Program-made: the position numbers and the translations under genes | Notes under the pieces: model-generated | Told to the model about the DNA's origin: nothing | Databases searched by the model: none | Seen by the model: the letters and a program-made list of their open reading frames with translations, nothing else | Source: Ramlibacter henchirensis | GTDB lineage: Bacteria; Pseudomonadota; Gammaproteobacteria; Burkholderiales; Burkholderiaceae_C | Assembly: GCF_004682015.1 (NCBI RefSeq) | Contig: NZ_SMLM01000001.1 | Coordinates: 1 to 64,000, forward strand | DNA length: 64,000 bases | Direction: 5' to 3' | Shown: piece after piece, positions 1 through 7,798 of the stretch | Position numbering within the stretch: position 1 is the stretch's first letter | Layout of the letters: the number at the start of each line of letters is the position of its first letter

Positions 1-12
1 GCGGTATTGGAA

Positions 13-119
13 CCCTCCCCCGCTGGGGGAGGGCAGGGTGGGGGCACGCGCGAGGCTGGGGGCGCGGACCAAGGGGCGGGGCGTGCCCCCACCCCAACCC
101 TCCCCCAGAGGGGGAGGGA
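13..119. repeat. Interspersed palindromic repeat, G/C-tract type A (copy 1)
   Basis: Two inverted half-units lie at 13-45 and 81-119. Each half has a C-tract/G-tract hairpin followed by a gggtggggg-like tract, and the reverse complement of the second half matches the first almost throughout. The same architecture recurs at 18246-18363. The last bases (about 110-119) are purine rich and sit just upstream of the likely urtC start, so the repeat seems to supply its ribosome-binding site. Confidence 0.8.
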
Positions 120-126
120 GCAAGAG

Positions 127-1218
127 TTGCCGCAACGTGCGCCGCTCCTGACCAAAACCGGCTGGACCGCCTTCCTCCTCGCCCTGATCCTCGTCTGCGC
201 CGTCGCTCCCATCCTCAACCTCGCCGTCCCGGCCGACAGCGCCTTCCACATGGGCGATTACGCGGTGGCGCTCACCGCGAGGATCATGTGCTACGCCATC
301 GCCGCGCTCGCGATGGACCTGATCTGGGGCTACACCGGCATCCTGTCGCTCGGCCACGGCCTGTTCTTCGCGCTGGGCGGGTACGTGATGGGCATGTACC
401 TGATGCGGCAGATCGGCCGCGACGGGCACTACAGGAGCGAGCTGCCCGACTTCATGGTGTTCCTGGACTGGAAGGCGCTGCCCTGGCACTGGACCTTCTC
501 CGACAGCTTCCTCGCCACCTGCCTGCTGATCGTCGCCGTGCCCGGTGTCGTGGCCTTCGTGTTCGGCTACTTCGCCTTCCGCTCGCGCATCAAGGGCGTG
601 TACTTCTCGATCATCACGCAGGCGCTCACCTACGCGGCGATGCTGCTCTTCTTCCGCAACGAGACAGGCTTCGGCGGCAACAACGGCTTCACTGACTTCA
701 AGCGAATCCTGGGCGTCGCGCTGCAGACGCCGCAGATGCGCATGACGCTGTTCGTCATCACCGGGCTGACGCTGCTGGCCTTCTTCCTCCTCGCGCGCTG
801 GCTGGTCAGCGCCAAGTTCGGCCGCGTGCTGCAGGCGATCCGCGACGCCGAATCGCGCGTCATGTTCTCCGGCTACAACCCCGTCGGCTTCAAGCTCGCG
901 GTGTGGACGCTGTCGGCAGTGATGTGCGGCGTGGCCGGCGCGCTGTACGTGCCGCAGGTGGGCATCATCAATCCCGGCGAGATGAGCCCGGCCAACTCCA
1001 TCGAGATCGCGGTGTGGACCGCGGTGGGCGGCCGCGGCACCCTCGTCGGGCCGATCGCCGGTGCGTTCGTGGTCAACGGGGCGAAGAGCTGGCTGACGGT
1101 GAGCGCGCCGGAGTTCTGGCTCTACTTCCTCGGCGGCCTCTTCATCGTCGTCACGCTGTTCCTGCCGGACGGCATCGCGGGGCTCGCGCGCCGCGTCTGG
1201 AAGAGGAGGTCCGCATGA
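127..1218 (+). CDS. urtC: Urea ABC transporter permease UrtC
   Basis: Inner-membrane permease of the high-affinity urea importer UrtABCDE, in the branched-chain amino acid transporter superfamily. The protein is hydrophobic, with multiple predicted membrane spans and the family segments AMDLIWGYTGILSLGHG and RNETGFGGNNGFTDFK, which are characteristic of UrtC. The reading frame is open back to position 7, but the first 40 codons translate the palindromic repeat and are glycine/proline rubbish, so I place the start at TTG 127, preceded by a gggagggag tract. About 363 residues from there, normal for the family. urtD and urtE follow on the same strand; urtA and urtB presumably lie upstream of the window. 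UrtC is certain; the exact start is not. Confidence 0.93.
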   Translation: MPQRAPLLTKTGWTAFLLALILVCAVAPILNLAVPADSAFHMGDYAVALTARIMCYAIAALAMDLIWGYTGILSLGHGLFFALGGYVMGMYLMRQIGRDGHYRSELPDFMVFLDWKALPWHWTFSDSFLATCLLIVAVPGVVAFVFGYFAFRSRIKGVYFSIITQALTYAAMLLFFRNETGFGGNNGFTDFKRILGVALQTPQMRMTLFVITGLTLLAFFLLARWLVSAKFGRVLQAIRDAESRVMFSGYNPVGFKLAVWTLSAVMCGVAGALYVPQVGIINPGEMSPANSIEIAVWTAVGGRGTLVGPIAGAFVVNGAKSWLTVSAPEFWLYFLGGLFIVVTLFLPDGIAGLARRVWKRRSA

Positions 1219-1304
1219 GCACCGCCGGGCCGCCCCAAGGTGCGAACGCCCCCTTGGGGGGCAGCGCAGTACACGAAGTGACAAGCGTGGGGGGGTGTCA
1301 ATGA
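1215..1304 (+). other. 29-codon mini-ORF bridging urtC and urtD
   Basis: ATG 1215 overlaps the urtC stop (ATGA) and follows a good Shine-Dalgarno (aagaggaggt). The frame runs through the inserted repeat and ends with TGA 1302-1304, which overlaps the urtD ATG at 1301 (again ATGA). The peptide begins MSTAGPPQGANAPLGG and looks like translated repeat, not a functional protein. It may be the relic of the original urtD start, now keeping ribosomes moving into urtD. Confidence 0.4.
1222..1297. repeat. Interspersed repeat, type C, between urtC and urtD
   Basis: The segment has the hairpin core ccccaaggtgcgaacgcccc followed by cttggggggcagcg, and ends in acacgaagtgacaagcgtgggggg. I recognise this as a mobile-looking intergenic repeat seen in Comamonadaceae genomes (recall, not a search). 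It separates two genes that normally overlap or nearly touch. No second copy was noticed in this window. Confidence 0.55.
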
Positions 1305-2176
1305 CACCGGACCTCATGGAGGAGGGGGCGCGACGCGCCGCGGCGGCGGCAGCCGGCGCGGCCCCCGGCAAGACCGAATCCGGCGGGCGCGCCGCCGGAT
1401 TCGCCCACCTGCTCACGCGCGGCGAAGTGGACGTGAGCCACGGCCGCATCCTGTACCTCGAGGACGTGAGCGTGAGCTTCGACGGCTTTCGCGCAATCAA
1501 CAAGCTCTCGCTGGACATCGCGCCCGGCGAACTGCGCTGCGTCATCGGACCCAACGGCGCGGGCAAGACCACGATGATGGACATCATCACCGGCAAGACC
1601 CGTCCGGACAGCGGCACCGTGTTCTTCGGCAGCACGATCGACCTGCTCCGCTACAAGGAGGCGCAGATCGCGCAGCTGGGCATCGGCCGCAAGTTCCAGA
1701 AGCCCACGGTGTTCGAACAGCTGACGGTGTTCGAGAACCTGGAGCTCGCGCTCAAGACCGACAAGGGCGTTCGCGCCTGCGTGTTCTTCTCGCTCGATTC
1801 GGAGCAATCGGACCGGCTCGCTTCCGTGCTCCGCACCATCCACCTGGCCGATCACGTGAACCGGCTCGCGGGCACCCTCAGCCACGGGCAGAAGCAATGG
1901 CTGGAGATCGGGATGCTGCTGATGCAGGACCCGAAGCTGCTGCTGCTGGACGAACCCGTGGCCGGCATGACCGACGAGGAGACCGAGCGCACGGCCGAAC
2001 TGTTCCTGTCATTGAAGGGGCAGCACTCGCTGATGGTGGTGGAGCACGACATGGGCTTCATCAAGACCATCTCGGGGAAGGTGACGGTGCTGCACGAAGG
2101 CGCGGTGCTGGCCGAGGGCTCGCTCGAGCAGGTGCAGAACGACGAGCGGGTGATCGAGGTTTATCTTGGGCGGTGA
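1301..2176 (+). CDS. urtD: Urea ABC transporter ATP-binding protein UrtD
   Basis: Cytoplasmic ATPase of the Urt urea importer. Walker A is GPNGAGKTTMMDI (about residue 84), the signature is LSHGQKQWLEIGM and Walker B is LLLLDEPVAGM followed by the UrtD-typical TDEETE. The protein has about 291 residues, some 40 longer than many UrtD proteins. The N-terminal extension is alanine/glycine rich (EEGARRAAAAAAGAAPGK) and precedes the conserved YLEDVSVSFDGF. ATG 1301 is chosen; GTG 1295 is also in frame. The upstream spacer is an interspersed repeat, and the extra N-terminus may have arisen when that repeat displaced the original start. Confidence 0.95.
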   Translation: MTPDLMEEGARRAAAAAAGAAPGKTESGGRAAGFAHLLTRGEVDVSHGRILYLEDVSVSFDGFRAINKLSLDIAPGELRCVIGPNGAGKTTMMDIITGKTRPDSGTVFFGSTIDLLRYKEAQIAQLGIGRKFQKPTVFEQLTVFENLELALKTDKGVRACVFFSLDSEQSDRLASVLRTIHLADHVNRLAGTLSHGQKQWLEIGMLLMQDPKLLLLDEPVAGMTDEETERTAELFLSLKGQHSLMVVEHDMGFIKTISGKVTVLHEGAVLAEGSLEQVQNDERVIEVYLGR

Positions 2177-2188
2177 AAGCGGACACCC

Positions 2189-2280
2189 GTACGCAGAAAG
2201 CGCGGAAAGAACGCGGAAAACGCAGAGGTCTTCAATGATTCATTTCTCTTTTCCGCGTCCTTTCTGCGCTTTCTGCGTAC
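2189..2280. repeat. Inverted repeat, type D, between urtD and urtE
   Basis: Two 30-base arms (2189-2218 and 2251-2280) are reverse complements at 28 of 30 positions, separated by 32 bases. The arms carry the tract acgcagaaagcgcggaaaga. Transcribed, they would form a long stem between urtD and urtE, which could protect or uncouple the urtE message. It is a different repeat family from those flanking urtC. Confidence 0.8.
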
Positions 2281-2296
2281 TGGTCTCCGCCTCCCT

Positions 2297-2989
2297 ATGC
2301 TGAACGTCCGCAACGTCAACCAGTTCTACGGCGGTTCGCACATCCTGCGTGACGTCAGCCTCGAGGCGCAGGCGGGGCAGGTCACCGTGATCCTGGGCCG
2401 CAACGGCGTGGGCAAGACCACGCTGCTGAAATCGCTGATGGGGCTGGTGCCGATCAAGTCCGGTGCGATCGAGTTTCTCGGCCGCCCGATCCAGCAGTGG
2501 ACCCCGTACCAGCGCGCCCGCGCCGGCATCGGCTTCGTGCCGCAGGGCCGCGAGATCTTCGCGCGGCTGACGGTCGAGGAGAACCTGCGAATGGGCCTGG
2601 CTTATCGGCCGGCCGGCACCGCGATCCCCGCCGAGCTGTTCGAACTCTTTCCGGTGCTCAGGCAGATGCTCGGCCGCCGCGGCGGTGACCTCTCCGGCGG
2701 CCAGCAACAGCAGCTGGCGATTGCGCGCGCACTCGCGGCCGGCCCGAAGCTGCTGGTGCTGGACGAGCCCACCGAAGGCATCCAGCCCAGCATCATCAAG
2801 GACATCGGCCGCGTCATCCGCATGCTGGCCGGCCGGGGCGATATGGCGATCCTGCTGGTCGAGCAGTACTACGACTTCGCGCGCGAACTGGCCGACCGCT
2901 ACCTCGTCATGGAGCGGGGCGAGGTCATTGCACAGGGGGAAGGCGAGTCGATGGAAGCCGACGGCGTACGCCGGCTGGTGACGATCTGA
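2297..2989 (+). CDS. urtE: Urea ABC transporter ATP-binding protein UrtE
   Basis: Second ATPase of the urea importer, LivF-like. It has 230 residues, the usual UrtE length. The N-terminus MLNVRNVNQFYGGSHILRDV is typical of UrtE; Walker A is GRNGVGKTTLLKSLMG, the signature is LSGGQQQQLAIARAL and Walker B is LLVLDEPTEGIQPS. UrtD and UrtE form the ATPase heterodimer on UrtBC. The start ATG 2297 lies 16 bases past the long inverted repeat and has only a weak pyrimidine-rich leader, so translation may be less efficient than for urtD. It is the last gene of the operon; a short hairpin (ggtaggc/gcctacc, 2998-3015) follows without a T-run. Confidence 0.96.
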   Translation: MLNVRNVNQFYGGSHILRDVSLEAQAGQVTVILGRNGVGKTTLLKSLMGLVPIKSGAIEFLGRPIQQWTPYQRARAGIGFVPQGREIFARLTVEENLRMGLAYRPAGTAIPAELFELFPVLRQMLGRRGGDLSGGQQQQLAIARALAAGPKLLVLDEPTEGIQPSIIKDIGRVIRMLAGRGDMAILLVEQYYDFARELADRYLVMERGEVIAQGEGESMEADGVRRLVTI

Positions 2990-3096
2990 GACGTGCCGGT
3001 AGGCTTGTGCCTACCTCGACTGGTGCCGCCGCCCGGCACGGCGCGGCCGAAGCCGCAGCTACCTTGGGAGCATCAACGTCAACCAAGGAGCTTCAA

Positions 3097-3171
3097 ATGC
3101 CGGTCATCCTTTGGCTGCTGGGCGTTCCGCTCACCATCATCATCCTGCTGATGCTGTTCGGCGTGCTCTGA
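3097..3171 (+). CDS. 24-residue hydrophobic membrane peptide
   Basis: A tiny ORF with an excellent Shine-Dalgarno (aaggag, 3085-3090) six bases before ATG 3097. The product is a single membrane span beginning MPVILWLLGVP, then an isoleucine/leucine-rich stretch, ending FGVL. Very similar tiny hydrophobic peptides (IWLLGVP-like) are, from memory, common but usually unannotated in proteobacteria. It is too short for most gene callers. Function unknown; membrane location is inferred from composition. Confidence 0.6.
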   Translation: MPVILWLLGVPLTIIILLMLFGVL

Positions 3172-3208
3172 CGCCGCGGCACTCCGGCGTGCCCTGGCGC
3201 CGTACCCC

Positions 3209-3490
3209 TCAGGGCCTTCTCTTCACGCGCTCGAGCTGCTCCAGGTTCCGGCCGGACCGCTCGGCGCGGTTTCCTTCCGCGTACTCCTCGCTCGCGGCGG
3301 GGCTCTGTGTTTCTTCGGACCCCTGGTTGCTGTAGGGCTGGCGGCCCTTGAGCTGCCAATGCCCGAGCGGCGGGTCTTCTTGGCGGCCGGAGCCCCCTTC
3401 CCAGTTCACCTCGTTGCGGTAGCCGTGGCGCGCCTGGGCGACTTCCTTGTGGGCGGGCGCCTTCGCGCCGGTCGTCTGCTCTGCTTTCAC
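3209..3490 (-). CDS. Small hydrophilic protein of unknown function
   Basis: About 93 residues from GTG 3490, which follows a purine-rich ggggaagcaggaa stretch. The sequence is very hydrophilic, with a Gly/Asn/Gln-rich middle (GYRNEVNWEGGSGRQ, then GHWQLKGRQPYSNQGSEE) and a charged C-terminus ending LEQLERVKRRP. There is no signal peptide or membrane span. The aromatic/Gly pattern looks like a conserved small family, not a random frame, but I cannot name it. The start is uncertain because the frame is open further upstream. Confidence 0.45.
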   Translation of the reverse strand: MKAEQTTGAKAPAHKEVAQARHGYRNEVNWEGGSGRQEDPPLGHWQLKGRQPYSNQGSEETQSPAASEEYAEGNRAERSGRNLEQLERVKRRP

Positions 3491-3675
3491 TTCCTGCTTC
3501 CCCGGTTGTGTTTGCCATGGCCCGGCCGCAACGGCCGACGATCGCAAGACTAGCGGCGGCGTGGAAGACGCATGTAGGACAACGCCCCGTGTTGGCTCTG
3601 TTACGAGCCGCGGCGCGGGGCGCGTGAGGAAGAGCGGGGGTAACGAGCTGCCCCCGCGTGCTGCGAAGTGTTGCG

Positions 3676-4182
3676 CTACTGCTGCGGTTGCGGCGCGTTC
3701 GGCCGGATCGGCACCGGGACGAGCACGACCGGCTCCGAGGTCTTGGGCTGGATCGTGAGTTCCGTCGTGCCCTGCGGCGCGACGACCGTCTCGACTTCGC
3801 GCAGCACCCCGCCACCGGCCACGCTGCCCGTCATGTTGCCGAAGCCGAGCACGCGGGCCTTGCAGGCCGCCTTCTCTTCCTCGTTCGTGAAAGGCTCGCA
3901 GCGGGCCATCGCGTTGGCGTGGTGATCTGCTCCCTGCACGCGCAGCGTGCCCTTCCTGCGTTCGGCTTCGGCGTTGCGCGCCTCGCGCAGGCACGTGTCG
4001 ATGTCCTGCTGGGTGCGACCGTCGCGGCAGGCCTGGACTTCGGACTGGTACTGGCCCGTGGCGTCGATGCCCGTCGCGCCCACGCCCGCCACCTGGGCGG
4101 TCGCGGCCGTCATGGCGAGCAAGGACGCGGCCGCAAACGACAGCAGGCCCTTGCGCGAGCGCATCGGATGCTTGCGTTTCAT
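3676..4182 (-). CDS. Exported hypothetical protein
   Basis: 168 residues with an N-terminal signal peptide (positively charged MKRKHPMRSRK, hydrophobic LLSFAAASLLAMTAATA, likely cleavage near residue 29). The mature part has four cysteines at roughly even spacing (QACRDGR, DTCLREA, ARCEPFT, AACKARV), suggesting two disulfides, and an extended proline/valine-rich C-terminus ending in QPQQ. It resembles small periplasmic cysteine-containing proteins of Burkholderiales. No function recognised. It is transcribed toward position 3490 and separated from ureD by about 150 bases. Confidence 0.75.
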   Translation of the reverse strand: MKRKHPMRSRKGLLSFAAASLLAMTAATAQVAGVGATGIDATGQYQSEVQACRDGRTQQDIDTCLREARNAEAERRKGTLRVQGADHHANAMARCEPFTNEEEKAACKARVLGFGNMTGSVAGGGVLREVETVVAPQGTTELTIQPKTSEPVVLVPVPIRPNAPQPQQ

Positions 4183-4329
4183 GTTGGACTCCTGGCGGAT
4201 CTGGATGGGCTCACTCTAGGTGCCGGACCGCACGCCTGGTGCCGGAGGAGGCGAGACACTCGGGGCGGAGCGCTACCGTCGTCCCCGTAGGAACGAACTT
4301 GCAGGTGGGTGCCTACGAACAGCCGAGGT

Positions 4330-5160
4330 CTAAAGCGCCCACAGGCGCGGCGTCACGGCGGGCAAGTGCCATAGCGCGGGTCGCCAGGCATTGCGGATCG
4401 ACCGAAGCAGCTCCATGGCCGGCTCAACCAATGGTGCGAGCACGCGCACGGCAACCACGCCATCGGACGGCGACGTGGCGCCGGCATCCGCGGCGAGTGA
4501 ATGGGCCGCGATCGCCTCGCGCGCGAGTTCGAGAGCGAGCTCGCGCCTGCCGGACTCGATCGGCTCACCGCACGCGAAGTACATCGTGGCGAGGCACCGC
4601 CGGCCCGCCAGGCCCAGCGGACCCTCCATCAGCCGCGAGTTGGCCGCTTCGAGGCGCCCGCGCTCCAGCCACTGATCGCCCAGCGCGAGGTGCTGCAGGA
4701 GGCTGCCCGAGGCGAACGGCTGGCCGGCTTCCGGCAGGCCGAGTGCGCACACGTCCCAGCCCAGCATCTCTGCGCCGGGCGCAAGCGCGAGGTCGAGCCG
4801 GTTCTCGGCGATGCAGCCGCTGTAGCAGATCGCCTCCAGCGGCAGCCATTCGAAGCGGCCGCCGGCCTCGACCTCGATGCGCGTGCGCTGGATCGCGGGT
4901 GCGCCGTCGCTGCGATAGAAGCGGGCAGCGCCCGGCGTGGTCACCAGCCCGTGCGCGCCTGCGCCCACGCGGATGTGCAGGTCCAGCTCGTCTCCGCCCA
5001 CCAGGCCGCTGGGCGGATGCACCAGCACGTTATGGCAGATCGCGCCCCCTTCCGGGTACAGCGTCTGCAGCACGCGCAGCGGGCCGTGGTGCTCGAAGCG
5101 CGCAAGGCAACGTTCGCCTTCCCGCCGCAGGTCCAGCCGCAGCCGCGCGTGCCACGCCAT
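4330..5160 (-). CDS. ureD: Urease accessory protein UreD (UreH)
   Basis: Scaffold that binds apo-urease together with UreF and UreG for nickel insertion. 276 residues, normal length. Family motifs visible are GPLRVLQTLYPEG near residue 26, VLVHPPSGLVGGDEL near 45, TTPGAARFYRS near 74 and LEAICYSGC near 108. It starts only 6 bases after the stop of the upstream permease gene, so it is very likely the last gene of the ABC-transporter operon on this strand. The next gene downstream is an unrelated exported protein; no ureA, ureB, ureC, ureE, ureF or ureG is present here, which is unusual because ureD normally leads the urease cluster. Confidence 0.93.
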   Translation of the reverse strand: MAWHARLRLDLRREGERCLARFEHHGPLRVLQTLYPEGGAICHNVLVHPPSGLVGGDELDLHIRVGAGAHGLVTTPGAARFYRSDGAPAIQRTRIEVEAGGRFEWLPLEAICYSGCIAENRLDLALAPGAEMLGWDVCALGLPEAGQPFASGSLLQHLALGDQWLERGRLEAANSRLMEGPLGLAGRRCLATMYFACGEPIESGRRELALELAREAIAAHSLAADAGATSPSDGVVAVRVLAPLVEPAMELLRSIRNAWRPALWHLPAVTPRLWAL

Positions 5161-5166
5161 TCGTGC

Positions 5167-5937
5167 CTAGGCGTTCTGCGAACCGCGGTGCGCCCACGCG
5201 GTGGTGTGGCGCTCGATCCAGCTGAACAGCTCGTACATGGCCATGGCCATGATGCTGATCGCCACCAGGCCGGCGAAGGCCAGCGGCATGCGCTGCTGGC
5301 TGCCCGCCGTCTGGATCAGGTTGCCGATGCCCGAGTCGCCCGCCGTCATCTCCGCCAGCACCGTGCCCACGAATGCCAGCGTGATCGCGATCTTCAGCGA
5401 GCCGTAGAAGTACGGCATGGCGCGCGGAAGGCCCACTTTCACCAGCACGTCCCAGCGCTTCGCGCCGAGCACGCGCAAGACGTCTTCCAGTTCCGGCTCC
5501 AGCGTGGCCAGCCCGGTGGCGATGTTCACCATGATCGGGAAGAACGAGATCAGGAACGCGGTGAGGATGCCCGGTCCGATGCCGATGCCGAACCACACGA
5601 CCAGGATCGGCACGATGGCCGCCTTCGGCACGGCGTTGAAGCCCACCATCAGCGGATAGACCGCGGCATAGGCGACGCGCGAAGAGCCGATCAGGAAACC
5701 GAGCAGCACGCCAACCAGGATCGCCAGGCCGAAGCCCACCATCGTCACCCAGAAGGTGCTCCAGGCTGCGGCCATCAGCGGGCCCTTGAATTCGGCGAAC
5801 TGCTGCGCGATCTGCCAGGGGCTGGGGAAGATGAACTCCGGCACCTGGAAGCCCGTGACACCCACCTGCCAGAGCAGGACGAGCGCGACGGCCAGCAGCA
5901 GCGGCGCCCAGCGCTCGAAATGCCGGGTCGCCTTCAT
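5167..5937 (-). CDS. ABC transporter permease, NitT/TauT (SsuC/TauC) family
   Basis: Inner-membrane permease of 256 residues with about six spans. The N-terminal segment VPEFIFPSPWQIAQ and the loop EPELEDVLRVLGAKRWDVLV (the EAA loop that contacts the ATPase) are typical of NitT/TauT-type importers. Its ATG overlaps the stop of the upstream ATPase gene (ATGA at 5934-5937), and ureD follows 6 bases downstream. Substrate cannot be read from sequence; position next to ureD and ureide genes suggests a nitrogen compound. Confidence 0.93.
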   Translation of the reverse strand: MKATRHFERWAPLLLAVALVLLWQVGVTGFQVPEFIFPSPWQIAQQFAEFKGPLMAAAWSTFWVTMVGFGLAILVGVLLGFLIGSSRVAYAAVYPLMVGFNAVPKAAIVPILVVWFGIGIGPGILTAFLISFFPIMVNIATGLATLEPELEDVLRVLGAKRWDVLVKVGLPRAMPYFYGSLKIAITLAFVGTVLAEMTAGDSGIGNLIQTAGSQQRMPLAFAGLVAISIMAMAMYELFSWIERHTTAWAHRGSQNA

Positions 5938-6761
5938 CGCGCCACCTCCGCGGCCGGCTTGCGGATCGCGCCAATGTGCCCGCGCAGCTCGGCCACCACG
6001 TCGGTGAACTCCTTGGTGTAGGTGATCTCCAGTTCGCGCGGGCGCGGCATCTCGATCTGCTTCTTCACGACGAAACGCCCCGGGCTGCGGCTCATGACGT
6101 AGACGGTGTCGGCCAGGAAGACCGACTCACGCAGGTCGTGCGTGACCAGGATGACGTTGAAGCGCTGCTCGGTCCACAGGTCGCGCAGGATGCACCACAG
6201 CTCCTCGCGGGTGAACGCGTCCAGCGCGCCGAAGGGCTCGTCCAGCAGCAGCATCTTGGGCTCGTGGATCAGCGCGCGGCAGATGCTCGCGCGCTGCTGC
6301 ATGCCCCCCGACAACTGCCAGGGAAACTTGTCCTCGTAGCCGGCAAGGCCCACCTTCTGCAGCAGCGCGCGGGCGCGCTGCTCGTACTCGGCGCGCTTGC
6401 CCTTGAAGTTGCTGCGGTAGGGCTCGACGATCTCCAGCGGCAGCAGCACGTTGTCCACCGTCGTGCGCCAAGGCAGCAGCGAAGGCGCCTGGAACGCCAT
6501 GCCGGAGATCTTGAGCGGCCCGGTGACCGGCTGGCCGTCGATGCGGATGCGTCCGCGCGAGGGCATGCGCAAGCCGGTGGCCAGCTTCATGAAGGTGGAC
6601 TTGCCGCAGCCCGAGGGGCCGACGATGGCGATGAATTCGCCCTGCGTGACCTGCAGGTCGATGGCCTCCACCGCGAACTGCCCGGCGGCGAGCAGTTCGT
6701 CGTTGTAGGCCAGCCAGACGTCTTCGAAGTCGATGAAGGCGGTGCCGGACACCGCGCTCAC
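5934..6761 (-). CDS. ABC transporter ATP-binding protein, NitT/TauT family
   Basis: 275 residues from GTG 6761, which overlaps the stop of the binding-protein gene (GTGA). Walker A is GPSGCGKSTFMKLATG, the signature is LSGGMQQRASICRAL and Walker B is MLLLDEPFGALDAF, followed by the switch histidine in LVTHDLRES. These are the classic features of SsuB/TauB-type ATPases. The frame is open far upstream, but that part is the shadow of the binding-protein gene. Works with the permease at 5167-5937 and the binding protein at 6758-7798. Confidence 0.93.
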   Translation of the reverse strand: MSAVSGTAFIDFEDVWLAYNDELLAAGQFAVEAIDLQVTQGEFIAIVGPSGCGKSTFMKLATGLRMPSRGRIRIDGQPVTGPLKISGMAFQAPSLLPWRTTVDNVLLPLEIVEPYRSNFKGKRAEYEQRARALLQKVGLAGYEDKFPWQLSGGMQQRASICRALIHEPKMLLLDEPFGALDAFTREELWCILRDLWTEQRFNVILVTHDLRESVFLADTVYVMSRSPGRFVVKKQIEMPRPRELEITYTKEFTDVVAELRGHIGAIRKPAAEVAR

Positions 6762-7798
6762 TTCTTCGCCGGAGGAAGGACGTTGAGTTCGGCCTTTGCG
6801 GGCAGGAAGTTGCCGTTCCACACCTCGTCGGCCTTGACGCGCGTCTTGGTGTTGAACGCGTCCGAGACCTGCGAAGCCATCAGCGACAGCCGGCCGGGGT
6901 TGACCTGGCCGAAGCCTTCGGCGCGCGCGTCGGGGCTCGCAACCACCGCGTCGATGGCCATGCGCAGGCGGCGCTTCTCCAGGTCGGTGTTGATGATGCC
7001 GTCGCGCTGCTTGACGTACTCGATCGAGGCATCCGGGTTGGCCATCACCTCCTTGGCGCCCTTGGTGAACGCGGACAGGAACGCCTTGATCGCGGCCGGG
7101 TTCTCCTTGACCAGCTTGGGGGAGGCGATGATCACGTTGCCGTAGAGCTTCACGCCGTGGTCGGCATAGGGCATGGTGACGACGTCGTCGAGCTTGACGC
7201 CTCGCGCTTCCAGGTTGAGCAGGGAGGTGAACGAGAAGCCGGTGATCGCGTCGACGTCGCCGCGGGCGAGCATCGTCTCGCGCAGCGGCGGGTCCATCGA
7301 AACCCAGTTGGCGGCGGAGATGCCGTTGGCCTTCTGGAAGATCGGGAAAGCGCGGCGGCCCGCGTCGAACACCGGGGCGCCCAGCTTCTTGCCGTTCAGG
7401 TCGGCTGGCGACTTGATGCCGGACTTCTTGAGCGCCATCACCGCGGCCGGCGTGTTGTTGTAGACCATCATCACCGCCACCGGCTTGTTCGGTGCGTCGG
7501 GGTTGTTGGCGTGGAACTCCATCAGCGCCGCCAGGTCGGCGAAGCCCATGTCGTACGTGCCGGTGGCCACGCGCTGCACCGCCGCCCCCGAGCCGGTGCC
7601 GGCGTCGATGGACACGTCCAGCTTGGCGTCCTTGAAATAGCCCTTGGCCACCGGCTGCAGGAAGAGCGCTGCGGGCCCTTCGAAGCGCCAGTCCAGCTGG
7701 AACTTGATGGGCGTGAGCCCTTGCGCGGAGGCGGGCGCCAGGGCGGCGAAAAGCGCGCAGGCGCCGGCGGTTTGCAGGAAGAGTCTCTTGTTGATCAT
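6758..7798 (-). CDS. ABC transporter substrate-binding protein (NMT1/SsuA-like)
   Basis: 346-residue periplasmic binding protein. Signal peptide MINKRLFLQTAGACALFAAL with cleavage near ASAQG; the mature protein starts IKFQLDWRFEGPAALFLQP, the NMT1/THI5-like fold used for aromatic, sulfonate and pyrimidine ligands. The pattern VATGTYDMGFADLAALMEF is the usual ligand-contact region. First gene of the four-gene unit ending in ureD. Candidate ligands by context are ureides, hydantoins or pyrimidines; none is proven by the sequence. Confidence 0.92.
   Translation of the reverse strand: MINKRLFLQTAGACALFAALAPASAQGLTPIKFQLDWRFEGPAALFLQPVAKGYFKDAKLDVSIDAGTGSGAAVQRVATGTYDMGFADLAALMEFHANNPDAPNKPVAVMMVYNNTPAAVMALKKSGIKSPADLNGKKLGAPVFDAGRRAFPIFQKANGISAANWVSMDPPLRETMLARGDVDAITGFSFTSLLNLEARGVKLDDVVTMPYADHGVKLYGNVIIASPKLVKENPAAIKAFLSAFTKGAKEVMANPDASIEYVKQRDGIINTDLEKRRLRMAIDAVVASPDARAEGFGQVNPGRLSLMASQVSDAFNTKTRVKADEVWNGNFLPAKAELNVLPPAKK

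Noticed and set aside
7..126. N-terminal extension of UrtC (40 extra codons)
   Set aside because: These codons translate the palindromic repeat into glycine/proline-rich sequence; the conserved UrtC family sequence starts only after codon 40.
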